Below, piece after piece: positions 49,745 to 59,394 of a stretch of 64,000 nt of DNA. The stretch comes from Nitrosarchaeum sp. (lineage in GTDB: Archaea; Thermoproteota; Nitrososphaeria; Nitrososphaerales; Nitrosopumilaceae), in the NCBI GenBank assembly GCA_021414365.1, contig JAIOOR010000013.1, positions 145,929-209,928 on the forward strand, read 5' to 3'. How positions within the stretch are numbered: the stretch's first letter is position 1; each line of letters begins with the position of its first letter. The translations under genes and the position numbers were made by a program. The notes under the pieces were generated by a model. That model saw nothing but the letters and a program-made list of their open reading frames with translations. It did not search any database and had not been told where the DNA came from.

Positions 49745-50599
49745 TTATTTTTCAATAGCATTTACCATTTTTGTTAATTTTTTATATGATTCTTCTAGAT
49801 TTGTATTTGCAGAAAGTTTTTCTTGACATGTCTTGATGTAATCTATCACTTCTTCTGTCTTTGATTCTTGTACTGCTGTGAGTAGTCTTCCTATGTCTTT
49901 CCAAAGTTCTTCTGCAGCTCTTCTGATTTCTGGATTTGCGATAATTGTTTCTATTAATTCTGGTGATTCAGTCATGATGCTTTCCGCTAATATTTTTTGA
50001 ACTCTAAAAGTTGTTCCAGACATCTTTTCTGTTAATGCCATTTTTTCATCTTTTGAAATAATGTTTGCAAAAACAAGATTCATCAAATGAGTCAATCCTA
50101 AAATCACAGCGATTTTTTTATCGTGTTCTATAGCATCAATTGTAACAAAGTTTGCACCATCAAAAAGCTCTTTGGCAATAATTAATTCTTTTTTTGCATC
50201 TTTTATTGGAATTGAAATTATGTTTTGTCCTTTGATAGATTTTGCTCCAGGTCCAAACATAGGATGAATACATATTGGATTGATTTTTGCAGGCATTTTT
50301 GATAATGATGTAACTACTTTAGATTTTTCAGATGATATTTCAATTAGATATGTTCCACGTTTCATCTCTTTTGCAATTAATCTGATTATTTCGGGAGTTC
50401 TTCTTGTTGGTGTACATAAAACTACATAATCTGCTTTTAAAATTCCACCTACCAGTGATTCTGATTGTATGATTCCTTTTCCATGAATTTTATTTTCAGT
50501 ATCATAACCTGTTACCTCAAAATCATTTGCTAAGAAATATTTTGCAAACCATTGCCCCATCTGGCCTCCTGCACCAATTATTGTAATCTTCTTTTTCAT
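49745..50599 (-). CDS. tyrA: Prephenate dehydrogenase
   Basis: ITIIGAGGQMGQWFAKYFLANDFEVTGYD; ICIHPMFGPGA; aro cluster. Confidence 0.92.
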   Translation of the reverse strand: MKKKITIIGAGGQMGQWFAKYFLANDFEVTGYDTENKIHGKGIIQSESLVGGILKADYVVLCTPTRRTPEIIRLIAKEMKRGTYLIEISSEKSKVVTSLSKMPAKINPICIHPMFGPGAKSIKGQNIISIPIKDAKKELIIAKELFDGANFVTIDAIEHDKKIAVILGLTHLMNLVFANIISKDEKMALTEKMSGTTFRVQKILAESIMTESPELIETIIANPEIRRAAEELWKDIGRLLTAVQESKTEEVIDYIKTCQEKLSANTNLEESYKKLTKMVNAIEK

Positions 50600-51963
50600 T
50601 ATTTATCTCTCATCTTACTAAGTATATTCATTCCGTCCATTAGTGTTTTTTCATTCTCACAGGCAGATATTCTAATGAAATTTTTATATTCGCCAAATCC
50701 TTCTCCTGGGGCAACTGCCAATCCTTTTTCTAAAAGTTCGTTTGCAAATTGAACCCCGCTAAATCCCTCTTGATTAATACGAGCAAAAATGTACATTGCC
50801 CCATCTGGAGCCACAAAATCTAATTTGATCTCTTTTGCTTTTTCTGCCAATATCTTTAGTCTGCTTTGTATGGTATTAGTGTTGTTTGATGTATCTGCTT
50901 CCAGTGCCTTCATTGCAACATATTGAATAGGCTCAGAAACGTTTGTGAGACAAAGTGCTTCTAATTTTGACATTGTGTTGATTATCTTAGAATTTGCAAT
51001 GGCATAACCTATTCTAAATCCTGTCATTGCATGAGATTTTGAAAATGATTGAGCTATGATGCTTTTTTCATAATTGTAGCACAATACACTTTTCCAATTT
51101 TTAAATGCGTATTGAGAATAAACTTCATCACTTAAAATATACAAATCGTTTTTCATTGCTAACTCTACAATTTCGTCTTGTAATTTTTCAGGAAGAATTT
51201 TCCCTGTTGGATTATTTGGATAATTCAATACTATCATCTTTGTATTGGGATTGATCACTTTTTGGATTTGTTCGATAGTTGGTTCCCATTTTCCTTCCAA
51301 TGTAGTAGTGACGGTTCTTACTTTAATTCCTGAATTTAATGCACAATCCTTGTATGCAGGCCATGCTGGCTCTATTACGATTAACTCATCTCCTGGATTT
51401 AGTAACGTGGTAATCGCGGTAAATATTGAAAATCGTGCACCTGGACTAACTAAAAAATTCTCTTCTGTAACTTTTACATTGAATTTTTTATTCACATACT
51501 TTGCAAGTGCATTTCTAAATGATGGCATTCCTCTTGCTTGACCGTATTTTAAAAATCCTTTGTCGAAAACTTCTTCGAGTGCTTTTCTTACAATTTCTGG
51601 TGGTAAAAAATCCGGCTCTCCAACTTCCATGTGAATTATTTTCCTCCCTTGTTCTTCCATTGATTTTGCTTTGAGAAAAATTGAAAAATGTGTTTGTTTG
51701 TTATCTGATTGTACTTTAATTGATTCATTAAGTAAAAAATTTAAAAATTTTGTTCCAATTGTCTCATCAAAATTTAATTCCTTACATAATGAGATTACTT
51801 GTTTGCGTAGGTTATCTTCTCTAGATTCATCTGTGATTCCTTTACCTGTATTTTTTTTGATTACTCCAATTTTTTTAGATATGTCTGTTCTTAGTTTTAG
51901 CATCTTTATCATCTCAATAGTTATCTCTTCTATCCTATTGCGAAGTTGATTGATATCTGACAT
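50599..51963 (-). CDS. Chorismate mutase domain fused to class I aminotransferase
   Basis: N-terminal LRNRIEEITIEMIKMLKLRTDISKKIGVIKKNTG; C-terminal NYPNNPTGKILP, AQSFSKSHAMTGFRIGY. Confidence 0.92.
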   Translation of the reverse strand: MSDINQLRNRIEEITIEMIKMLKLRTDISKKIGVIKKNTGKGITDESREDNLRKQVISLCKELNFDETIGTKFLNFLLNESIKVQSDNKQTHFSIFLKAKSMEEQGRKIIHMEVGEPDFLPPEIVRKALEEVFDKGFLKYGQARGMPSFRNALAKYVNKKFNVKVTEENFLVSPGARFSIFTAITTLLNPGDELIVIEPAWPAYKDCALNSGIKVRTVTTTLEGKWEPTIEQIQKVINPNTKMIVLNYPNNPTGKILPEKLQDEIVELAMKNDLYILSDEVYSQYAFKNWKSVLCYNYEKSIIAQSFSKSHAMTGFRIGYAIANSKIINTMSKLEALCLTNVSEPIQYVAMKALEADTSNNTNTIQSRLKILAEKAKEIKLDFVAPDGAMYIFARINQEGFSGVQFANELLEKGLAVAPGEGFGEYKNFIRISACENEKTLMDGMNILSKMRDK

Positions 51964-51967
51964 ATCC

Positions 51968-53065
51968 TTACAATACAGGCTTAATTGCTCCAGCTAAAAT
52001 AGCATGATCTGCTAAAGTTAGGGCAACTAGCGAATCTACAACTGGTGGCGCTCTTGGCACTACACATGGATCGTGCCTTCCTTTTACTTCTAGGACTGTC
52101 TCTTTTTTTGTTTTAATGTCTACGGTACTTTGTTTCTGTGCTATTGATGATGCAGGTTTGAATGCAATTCTCATTGTTATTGGCATGCCGTTTGATATCC
52201 CACCTAGTATTCCTCCGGAATTGTTTGTTTTAGTAACAATCTTTCCTTTTTTGATTGTGTATAGATCATTATTTTCTGAACCAAATAGTTTGGCTCCTTC
52301 AAATCCAGAACCAAACTCCACTCCTTTTACAGATGGAATTGAAAACATTGCTTTACTTAAATCTGATTCCAATGATCCAAAAATTGGTTCACCTAATCCT
52401 ATTGGAACATTTGTAGTGATGGATTCAATTATTCCTCCAAGTGAATCTCCATTTTTTCTTGCATCCAGTATTGACTCTTTCATTTTCTCCGCTGTATTTT
52501 CTTCAGGACATCTAACTTCATTTTTATAAATTAAATCGATCATTTTTTCACTGAACTTGTTTTCCATCTTTATTTTTCCAATCTGTGTTGTAAATGAATT
52601 TGTTTCAATCCCTAATGTAATTTTTAATAATTTCTTTGCAATTACGCCTCCCATAACATGAGTTGCAGTTAATCTTCCGGAAAATCTTCCTCCTCCTCTA
52701 TAATCATTGAAATGGTTGTATTTCATCATGGCCGGATAATCTGAGTGTCCTGGTCTGAGTTTTGTTTTCAAATTCTCATAATCTGTTGATTTCTGATCAC
52801 TGTTCCAAACTATCATTGTAATTGGAGCTCCCGTTGTATATCCTCTGAAAACCCCGGAAATAATTTCAACAACATCTTTCTCTTTACGTTGTGTAGAGAT
52901 TAATGATTGACCTGGTTTTCTAAGATCAAGCATTTTTTGAATTTCTTTTTCATCAATTTCTAATCCTGCAGGACAACCATCTAAGACAGCTCCTATGGAT
53001 TTTCCGTGACTTTCACCGAAACTAGTTAAAACAAGTCGCTGACCAATTGAACTTCCTGGCAACAT
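51968..53065 (-). CDS. aroC: Chorismate synthase
   Basis: FGESHGKSIGAVLDGCPAG; RGGGRFSGRLTA. Confidence 0.97.
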   Translation of the reverse strand: MLPGSSIGQRLVLTSFGESHGKSIGAVLDGCPAGLEIDEKEIQKMLDLRKPGQSLISTQRKEKDVVEIISGVFRGYTTGAPITMIVWNSDQKSTDYENLKTKLRPGHSDYPAMMKYNHFNDYRGGGRFSGRLTATHVMGGVIAKKLLKITLGIETNSFTTQIGKIKMENKFSEKMIDLIYKNEVRCPEENTAEKMKESILDARKNGDSLGGIIESITTNVPIGLGEPIFGSLESDLSKAMFSIPSVKGVEFGSGFEGAKLFGSENNDLYTIKKGKIVTKTNNSGGILGGISNGMPITMRIAFKPASSIAQKQSTVDIKTKKETVLEVKGRHDPCVVPRAPPVVDSLVALTLADHAILAGAIKPVL

Positions 53066-53212
53066 ATTGTATGGGTAAATTGATGCTTATAATTGTGATT
53101 TAGAGTCCTTTTTTGGGTAATTCTAATAAAACAGGCTCTGCTTTTGAATTTTTTATAGGGATTATATTTGATAATGATAAAACAGATTTAATATCATACA
53201 TCTTATTTTCCA

Positions 53213-54271
53213 TTGTTGCCTTCAATCAAAGATGACACAGCCATAAAAATACTCTTTGAGGCTTCTCCAGACATGCTGGCAATTCTTGATAAGAATGGAA
53301 AAATTGTTGATTGTAATGCCCAATGTGCAAAAAATTTGGGATATGAGAAAAGTGAAATGATTGGAATGATTGGTCCTATAGATATGGTTTTAGAAAGAGA
53401 TAGACATATTGCAGTTGATGGATTTGAAAAAGTAGTAACAAATGGAATAAACCATAATGTTTCATTTGAAATGAAGCGAAAAAACAATACAACATTTTCG
53501 ACTTTATGGAGTGGTGCAGTATTACATGATGAATCAGGAAATATTGAAGGATATTTGGTGACAGGTAAGGATTTGACAGCAATAAAAAATCTAGAAAATG
53601 AATTAATTGTTTCACGTGATCGAATTAAAATTAATAGGTTTTCAATATTGGGTGAATTATCTGCAAAACTCACACATGATATAAAAAACCCCCTTTCCAG
53701 TATTTTCAACCGTGTAGATCTTATCAAAATGACTACCAAAGAGGAAAAAACATTAGAACACTGTGATAAAATAAAATACTCTCTTGATCAAATTTTACGT
53801 CAAATAAACGATGTAACCGATTTTGTAAGAATTCCACCGATAAAATTACAAAAAAATTCTCTTCAAGAACTATTAAAAAATACACTGGAATACGTTGACA
53901 TTCCAAACAAAATATCTATCGAATTACCAAAAGATGACCATGAAATCAACTGCGACGAATCTCAACTGATCATTGTTTTTACAAATTTAATTTCCAATGC
54001 AGTACAAAAGCTTGGAGATGATGGTAAAATATCAATTCAATATGATAGCACTTCAACATCACATCTTATCTCCGTAATTGATTCTGGAGAATCCATTCCA
54101 GACTATGTGATGCCTAGAATTTTTGAACCACTATTTACAACAAAACAAAAAGGCACAGGTCTAGGCCTTGCAAGCTGCAAATCCGTCATGGTAAATCATG
54201 GTGGAAGCATATCTGTCAAAAATAATCCTGTTACATTTACAATTATTTTGCCAAAAAATCAATTGGCATAA
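53213..54271 (+). CDS. PAS-domain sensor histidine kinase, predicted soluble
   Basis: PAS MLAILDKNGKIVDCNAQ; H box LTHDIKNPLSSI; G box GTGLGLASCKSVM. Confidence 0.93.
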   Translation: MLPSIKDDTAIKILFEASPDMLAILDKNGKIVDCNAQCAKNLGYEKSEMIGMIGPIDMVLERDRHIAVDGFEKVVTNGINHNVSFEMKRKNNTTFSTLWSGAVLHDESGNIEGYLVTGKDLTAIKNLENELIVSRDRIKINRFSILGELSAKLTHDIKNPLSSIFNRVDLIKMTTKEEKTLEHCDKIKYSLDQILRQINDVTDFVRIPPIKLQKNSLQELLKNTLEYVDIPNKISIELPKDDHEINCDESQLIIVFTNLISNAVQKLGDDGKISIQYDSTSTSHLISVIDSGESIPDYVMPRIFEPLFTTKQKGTGLGLASCKSVMVNHGGSISVKNNPVTFTIILPKNQLA

Positions 54272-54406
54272 AACATCGTTCTGCTTTTGTTTGTTACTTA
54301 ATTGAATACACTCAAAATTTCGTGATTTTCTTGTTTTTAATTGATTTTTGCCTATTTTAAAAATTATATCATTTATCATGTTTATTTGTAATAATTTCAA
54401 TTAATC

Positions 54407-54416
54407 CTTAAATATA
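54407..54416 (+). promoter_or_regulatory. TATA-like box upstream of candidate ncRNA
   Basis: CTTAAATATA about 25 nt before the first hairpin. Confidence 0.45.
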
Positions 54417-54431
54417 ATAATAACGCATAAG

Positions 54432-54560
54432 TTACATGCAAAAACATGTAATTCATAACAAATGAATTGCGCGACCCTGCGAAAAATACATGTTATCTTC
54501 GCTTAGGCGTTGCGAGTGAGGAGAATGCTTTTCACTCTATACAGGGTCGCGCCTTTTATC
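54432..54560 (+). ncRNA. Candidate structured ncRNA: 7-bp leader hairpin, then an 11-bp outer stem closing a multi-branch fold
   Basis: Hairpin TTACATG/CATGTAA (54432-54451); GCGCGACCCTG (54469-54479) pairs perfectly with CAGGGTCGCGC (54542-54552); inner hairpins CGAA/TTCG and GAGTGAGGA/TTTTCACTC. Confidence 0.7.
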
Positions 54561-54582
54561 TCTTTAATTTTTTAAAATGATT

Positions 54583-55854
54583 TTATTTTTGTATTGTAAT
54601 TTTTGCACCTAATTTGTTCATCTCATTAATAAAATCTGGATATGATACTGCCACCGATTCATGGTCTGTTACAATACAGTTGCCTACATACATTCCAGCT
54701 ATACAAAATGCCATAAATAATCTATGATCGTTTTCAGAATTTAATAATGCACCATGTAATTCTTTTGCTGGTTCTAAAATTAACCCGTCTTCTTTTTCTT
54801 GTACCTTGATTCCAATTTTTACTAACTCTCTAGATAAAATTAAAATTCTATCTGTTTCTTTTAATCTTGCATGTTTTACATTTATGATTTCAATTGGGTT
54901 TATTATTTTTAATGCCAATATTGCAAGTGGTGGGAGAATGTCTGGTGAATTACTCAAATCAAATCGTCCACCAGTAAGTTTTTCTGGTGATTGAATTGTA
55001 AACTGATCTTCGTTTATTGAAATTTTTACTCCCATCTGTTCTAGAATATCGATAAAAACTTCATCTCCTTGAGGTAGGTCTCCCATCTTGCCATGAATGA
55101 TCACATTTTCTCCGTTTAACACTGATGCTGAAAGAAGTAATGCAAGACTTGAAAAATCTATTGGAATTGTAAATGTTGATGCCTTGTAGACTTGAGGTGT
55201 GATGTCGTATTTCTTGTAAGGAATTAATGTTTGCACTGTAACTCCAAAGTTTCTCATTGTTGCTATAGTTGCATCAAGATATGGTTTTGAAACCAAGTTT
55301 CCATCTATCGTCAAGTTAATTCCTTTTTCAGTTAATGGTCCACAAATTAATAATGCAGAAATAAACTGACTAGAAAAATTTCCAGGAATGGAAACATCGC
55401 CCCCTAAAATTTTTCCAGTTATTTTAATTGGTGGCATACCGTTTGTTGAACTGCACTTGGCCCCTATGCTTTCAAGTGCATCTAATAATGGTTGCATTGG
55501 TCTTTTTTGAAGACTAGTATCTCCTGTCAATGTAATTTCTTGAGTGAACAAACTAGCAATACCTGAAGCAATTCTAATGGTAGTGCCAGAGTTTTTTGCA
55601 TCAATTTTAGGCACAATTGTCTCTGTTTTTATGGATTTTTTGACAATTATTGACGTATTTGTTTCTTCAATTTCAGCTCCAAAATTTCTACATGTTTCTA
55701 TTGTTGCAATTGTATCTGCAGAAAATAACAAATTGTCTATTTTACTGTTATTTCCTGCAAGAGATGCAAGAAAAATTGCTCTGTGCGAATAACTCTTGTT
55801 TGCTGGGCATGTAATGTGTCCTGATAGTTTTGATTTCTCTACTTTACAATTCAT
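54583..55854 (-). CDS. aroA: 3-phosphoshikimate 1-carboxyvinyltransferase
   Basis: ITCPANKSYSHRAIFLASLA; DAKNSGTTIRIASG; KETDRI. Confidence 0.96.
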   Translation of the reverse strand: MNCKVEKSKLSGHITCPANKSYSHRAIFLASLAGNNSKIDNLLFSADTIATIETCRNFGAEIEETNTSIIVKKSIKTETIVPKIDAKNSGTTIRIASGIASLFTQEITLTGDTSLQKRPMQPLLDALESIGAKCSSTNGMPPIKITGKILGGDVSIPGNFSSQFISALLICGPLTEKGINLTIDGNLVSKPYLDATIATMRNFGVTVQTLIPYKKYDITPQVYKASTFTIPIDFSSLALLLSASVLNGENVIIHGKMGDLPQGDEVFIDILEQMGVKISINEDQFTIQSPEKLTGGRFDLSNSPDILPPLAILALKIINPIEIINVKHARLKETDRILILSRELVKIGIKVQEKEDGLILEPAKELHGALLNSENDHRLFMAFCIAGMYVGNCIVTDHESVAVSYPDFINEMNKLGAKITIQK

Positions 55855-56698
55855 GAACTTCTGCCTTTTTGTTGTTGATTTTGGAAACTATTATGCTTCC
55901 TTCCAATGCCGAAAACACTTTTTTGATATTTGATTCATTTTCTTTTTTTGTGATTGCAGCAATTGAAGGCCCATTTCCTGAAACTGATGCCCCCAATGCT
56001 CCTTTTTCTAGTACATCAATGATTATTTTTGGATCAGAATTTAATGTAGCAGCTGTTGCTAACCCATTGACATTCATTGCATTCCAATAATCTGTTTTTT
56101 TAGCTAACTCCCATGCATTTTCAAATACTGCAGAAAGAATTTTTAAATTTTTTAAATTTCCACGTTTTCTGTTTTTTGGAATGAATATCACGGCAATTAA
56201 ATTTACAGGCGCTTTTTCTGAAACAATGCGATTTTTCTTAAGATTATCTGTTACATTAAATCCTCCATAATAACATGAACATGCATCATCATATGCTCCT
56301 GTTATGCTGACCTTGGATTCAATTGATGCTTCTACTCCTGCAAGCAAAATCTGTTTATCTGTCAATTTTGGTTTGAAAATTTTGGAACATGCAAGGGCCA
56401 CTGCACTTGAAATTGCACTAGAGCTTTTTAATCCATATCCTGTAGGTATTTGTGATTCTAAAGTAATGTCTATTTTATTCTCATCGATATCTTTTTTTGA
56501 AATAATTTTTTCAATTGTTTTATTTATCAGTCTTGAGCTAAGATTCTTGTTTTCTGATTGAATGTTAATTCCTTTTCCTGGACTCGTTTCAATAATTGCA
56601 TTTACTTCCAGTTCTATGCCTAATGTGGCACCTTTTTGGGTTGCAATTGCATTTACCAGTGACACTGCACCGTGAACTGTGGCCTTTGCTTTTGTCAT
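55844..56698 (-). CDS. Shikimate kinase, archaeal GHMP type
   Basis: PTGYGLKSSSAISSAVALA; GNGPSIAAI; aro cluster. Confidence 0.92.
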   Translation of the reverse strand: MTKAKATVHGAVSLVNAIATQKGATLGIELEVNAIIETSPGKGINIQSENKNLSSRLINKTIEKIISKKDIDENKIDITLESQIPTGYGLKSSSAISSAVALACSKIFKPKLTDKQILLAGVEASIESKVSITGAYDDACSCYYGGFNVTDNLKKNRIVSEKAPVNLIAVIFIPKNRKRGNLKNLKILSAVFENAWELAKKTDYWNAMNVNGLATAATLNSDPKIIIDVLEKGALGASVSGNGPSIAAITKKENESNIKKVFSALEGSIIVSKINNKKAEVHEL

Positions 56699-57519
56699 TA
56701 TGTTCCTCCTAACAATGCTTTTTTCATGGCATTATAAGGTGCTTCTATCCCGTGCCAAATTTCAAATGCTCTTGTTGCTTGCCCAAGCAGCATTTCATAT
56801 CCGTAAATTATAGTGGCTCCTTTTTCTTTTGCTTTTTTTAGAAAATCTGTATTTATTGGCATGTATACAATATCATATACAATAGTTTTTGAATTAATAT
56901 CGTCTAATGAAATTGGGCTGGATTCATTTTTTAATCCAACTGATGTTGCATTTACAATTATGTCGTAATCTTTTGCAGAGTCTCCAATCTCGTTTATCTT
57001 TATTGCATTTGCATTTAGCCCAATTTTATTCGAAAATTCTACTACTTTTTTTGCATTTTCTATAGTTCTATTTGCAACTGTAATGCTTTGTACATGTTCT
57101 TTTGCAAATCCTGCAATGATGGCTCTTGCAGCACCACCGGCTCCTAACAATAACACTTTTAAATTTTTTATACTGATGCTTCTTTTTTTAAATGGCTCTA
57201 GAAATCCATCCATATCTGTGTTGTATCCTTTTAAAATCCCATCATCATTTGAAACGGTATTTACTGCTCCAATTATGCTGCATGACTCATCTAGTTTATC
57301 TAAATATTTCATCATTTCAATCTTGTGAGGAATTGTAACATTAAATCCATTTATTTTGATTTTTTTAAGAGCCTCTATTCCTTCTTCTAACTCTCCTTTT
57401 GGTATCCTGTATGCAATGTATGAACAATCTAAATTCAATTCTTTAAAAGCTGCACTATGAATATTGGGTGATAACGAATGATCAATTGGATCTCCAATTA
57501 CTGCAAATGTTTTTGACAT
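56698..57519 (-). CDS. aroE: Shikimate dehydrogenase
   Basis: VIGDPIDHSLSPNIHSAAF; GFNVTIPHK; GAGGAARAI. Confidence 0.96.
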   Translation of the reverse strand: MSKTFAVIGDPIDHSLSPNIHSAAFKELNLDCSYIAYRIPKGELEEGIEALKKIKINGFNVTIPHKIEMMKYLDKLDESCSIIGAVNTVSNDDGILKGYNTDMDGFLEPFKKRSISIKNLKVLLLGAGGAARAIIAGFAKEHVQSITVANRTIENAKKVVEFSNKIGLNANAIKINEIGDSAKDYDIIVNATSVGLKNESSPISLDDINSKTIVYDIVYMPINTDFLKKAKEKGATIIYGYEMLLGQATRAFEIWHGIEAPYNAMKKALLGGT

Positions 57520-57652
57520 CTTGTTTTCTAAATTATCTTGATTGATTTAAACTCTCGATTACTCTATGAATATGTCAACGTGTATTTTTATAAAATTGTG
57601 AGTTATGTTGTATATTTGTAAATTGAATTTTTGTTAATTTTGAAATTTTGAT

Positions 57653-58327
57653 TTATGCAATTTTTATTTGTATTATTTTTTTCATTTCATCTACACTGAA
57701 CTGCCCTGGTGCCACCGGTTTTCCTAACGAAACATAAGTGTAAGGGCTGCCCAAATATAGGCATAAAATTCTTGATATTTTGCCACTATCGCCCATTGCA
57801 AATGCTATCAGATTACTCTTTCCACTTTTGCTATACATTTGGAGAATTCTGGTTGAGTCGTCAGTTGACTTTGCTGTGGTGACAATTTTCACATTATCTG
57901 AAAATTTTACCATCTGATTCATTTTGTTTGTTAACTCTGAAAATTTTGGGGTTTTTTTAAAATCATGCCATGAAATCAACAGTTTTGTTTTTGTTGTTTT
58001 AAGATATTTTGCTAAATCTTTATTTTTTTTAATTGTGTTAAACTCTACATCTAATAAAAATGGATTGTATTCTGCAATTAATTTTAAAATTGCAATTCTT
58101 TCTTTTTCACTACCTTCAAATTTCCCGCCTTCTGATTTGGGTCTTAATGTGCATACTGTTTTTTTTATATCTTTTTTGATAATCTTTAATGTTTTTGGTA
58201 TTTCATTTGTTTTTAAAAAATCAAATCTCACTTCAACATAATCTGATTTTTTTAACGCCTCTTTTAGATTTTTTTTAATCTTATCTGCCGAATTTTCTGC
58301 AATTGATACACATGTTTTGTATTTCAT
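57653..58327 (-). CDS. aroD: 3-dehydroquinate dehydratase type I
   Basis: YVEVRFDFL; TLRPKSEGGKFEGSE; LLISWHDFKKTP. Confidence 0.93.
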   Translation of the reverse strand: MKYKTCVSIAENSADKIKKNLKEALKKSDYVEVRFDFLKTNEIPKTLKIIKKDIKKTVCTLRPKSEGGKFEGSEKERIAILKLIAEYNPFLLDVEFNTIKKNKDLAKYLKTTKTKLLISWHDFKKTPKFSELTNKMNQMVKFSDNVKIVTTAKSTDDSTRILQMYSKSGKSNLIAFAMGDSGKISRILCLYLGSPYTYVSLGKPVAPGQFSVDEMKKIIQIKIA

Positions 58328-58332
58328 TTCTT

Positions 58333-59394
58333 TTATTTTTCTAAAATATATTCATCTGATACTTCCATTCCAAAATGTCTGCCTGTAGCCGATTTTGCAT
58401 GCACCATTACAGTATCTCCTTTCTTTAGATGTGTCACAGATATTAGCTGTCCATTTGGTCTTACAAAACGAATAGTTTCTGCGTCTTGAGCAATTATTCC
58501 TCCTATCTCATCACCTACTGATGCTTTAATCATTAACATTGGACGTCGTTCTATTTTTGATCTTCCGACAGTGGCTCTTCTTGCATTGCCTTTTGAATTA
58601 ATAATTAATACTTCTGATCCAGTTTCTACTTCTGAAAGATAGTTTGTTGTCCCATCTGGAGAAAGTGTATAGCAATGTACTGCACCAGCATTTACTCTAA
58701 ATGGTCTTGGTGATGTAAAAGAAGATCCCACTGATTCGTTATGCACTAAAAACAAAAAGTTTGATCTACTTCCAATTAACATTCCCTCTCCTTTATGAAG
58801 CATAGATGCAGTATCAACACATACTCTTTCACCGTCTCCGACTTCCTTGATTTCAACTATTTTTGCAGGTTTTAATTCAAAACTTCTAGTTCCTAAATAG
58901 ATCATAGCTTCTCTGACCTCATTAATTGAAGAAGTATTGAAAATCACTCCATCAACGCCCACTTCTAGGATTGAAAACATCTTTCTTACCTCTTCAGGCG
59001 TATTTGCTATGGCAAAAATTTTGGTATTGATCTTGTGAAGTTTTGCTATGATGTTTTCAAGTGGAATTATTTTCCAATCTTTCACTTCTACTATTACAAA
59101 ATCTAATCCTTTTTTTGCTAATGTCAGGATATTTTCAATATCTGCATTGGATAACACTTCAAATTTTTTGCCTATTTTTTTCCCTTTTGGTTTTGTAGAC
59201 CCTTCTTTTTCAATTACTACATATTTTGCTGCAGGTGATGGGTATACTGTTTCCAATTTTATTTTTTTTTGATCTATTTTTTTTGGATCTAGATACACCA
59301 TTTTGATTTTTTCTTCTTGTAACTGATGAAGAAATTTTGTTAATTGTGTTTGAGACACTTTGGGCAAAATTATTAATTCTCTTATCTTACTCAA
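58333..59394 (-). CDS. 3-dehydroquinate synthase II (archaeal AroB')
   Basis: GTRSFELKPAKIVEIKEVGDGERVCVDTASMLHKGEGMLIGS; NAGAVHCYTLSPDG. Confidence 0.94.
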   Translation of the reverse strand: MSKIRELIILPKVSQTQLTKFLHQLQEEKIKMVYLDPKKIDQKKIKLETVYPSPAAKYVVIEKEGSTKPKGKKIGKKFEVLSNADIENILTLAKKGLDFVIVEVKDWKIIPLENIIAKLHKINTKIFAIANTPEEVRKMFSILEVGVDGVIFNTSSINEVREAMIYLGTRSFELKPAKIVEIKEVGDGERVCVDTASMLHKGEGMLIGSRSNFLFLVHNESVGSSFTSPRPFRVNAGAVHCYTLSPDGTTNYLSEVETGSEVLIINSKGNARRATVGRSKIERRPMLMIKASVGDEIGGIIAQDAETIRFVRPNGQLISVTHLKKGDTVMVHAKSATGRHFGMEVSDEYILEK

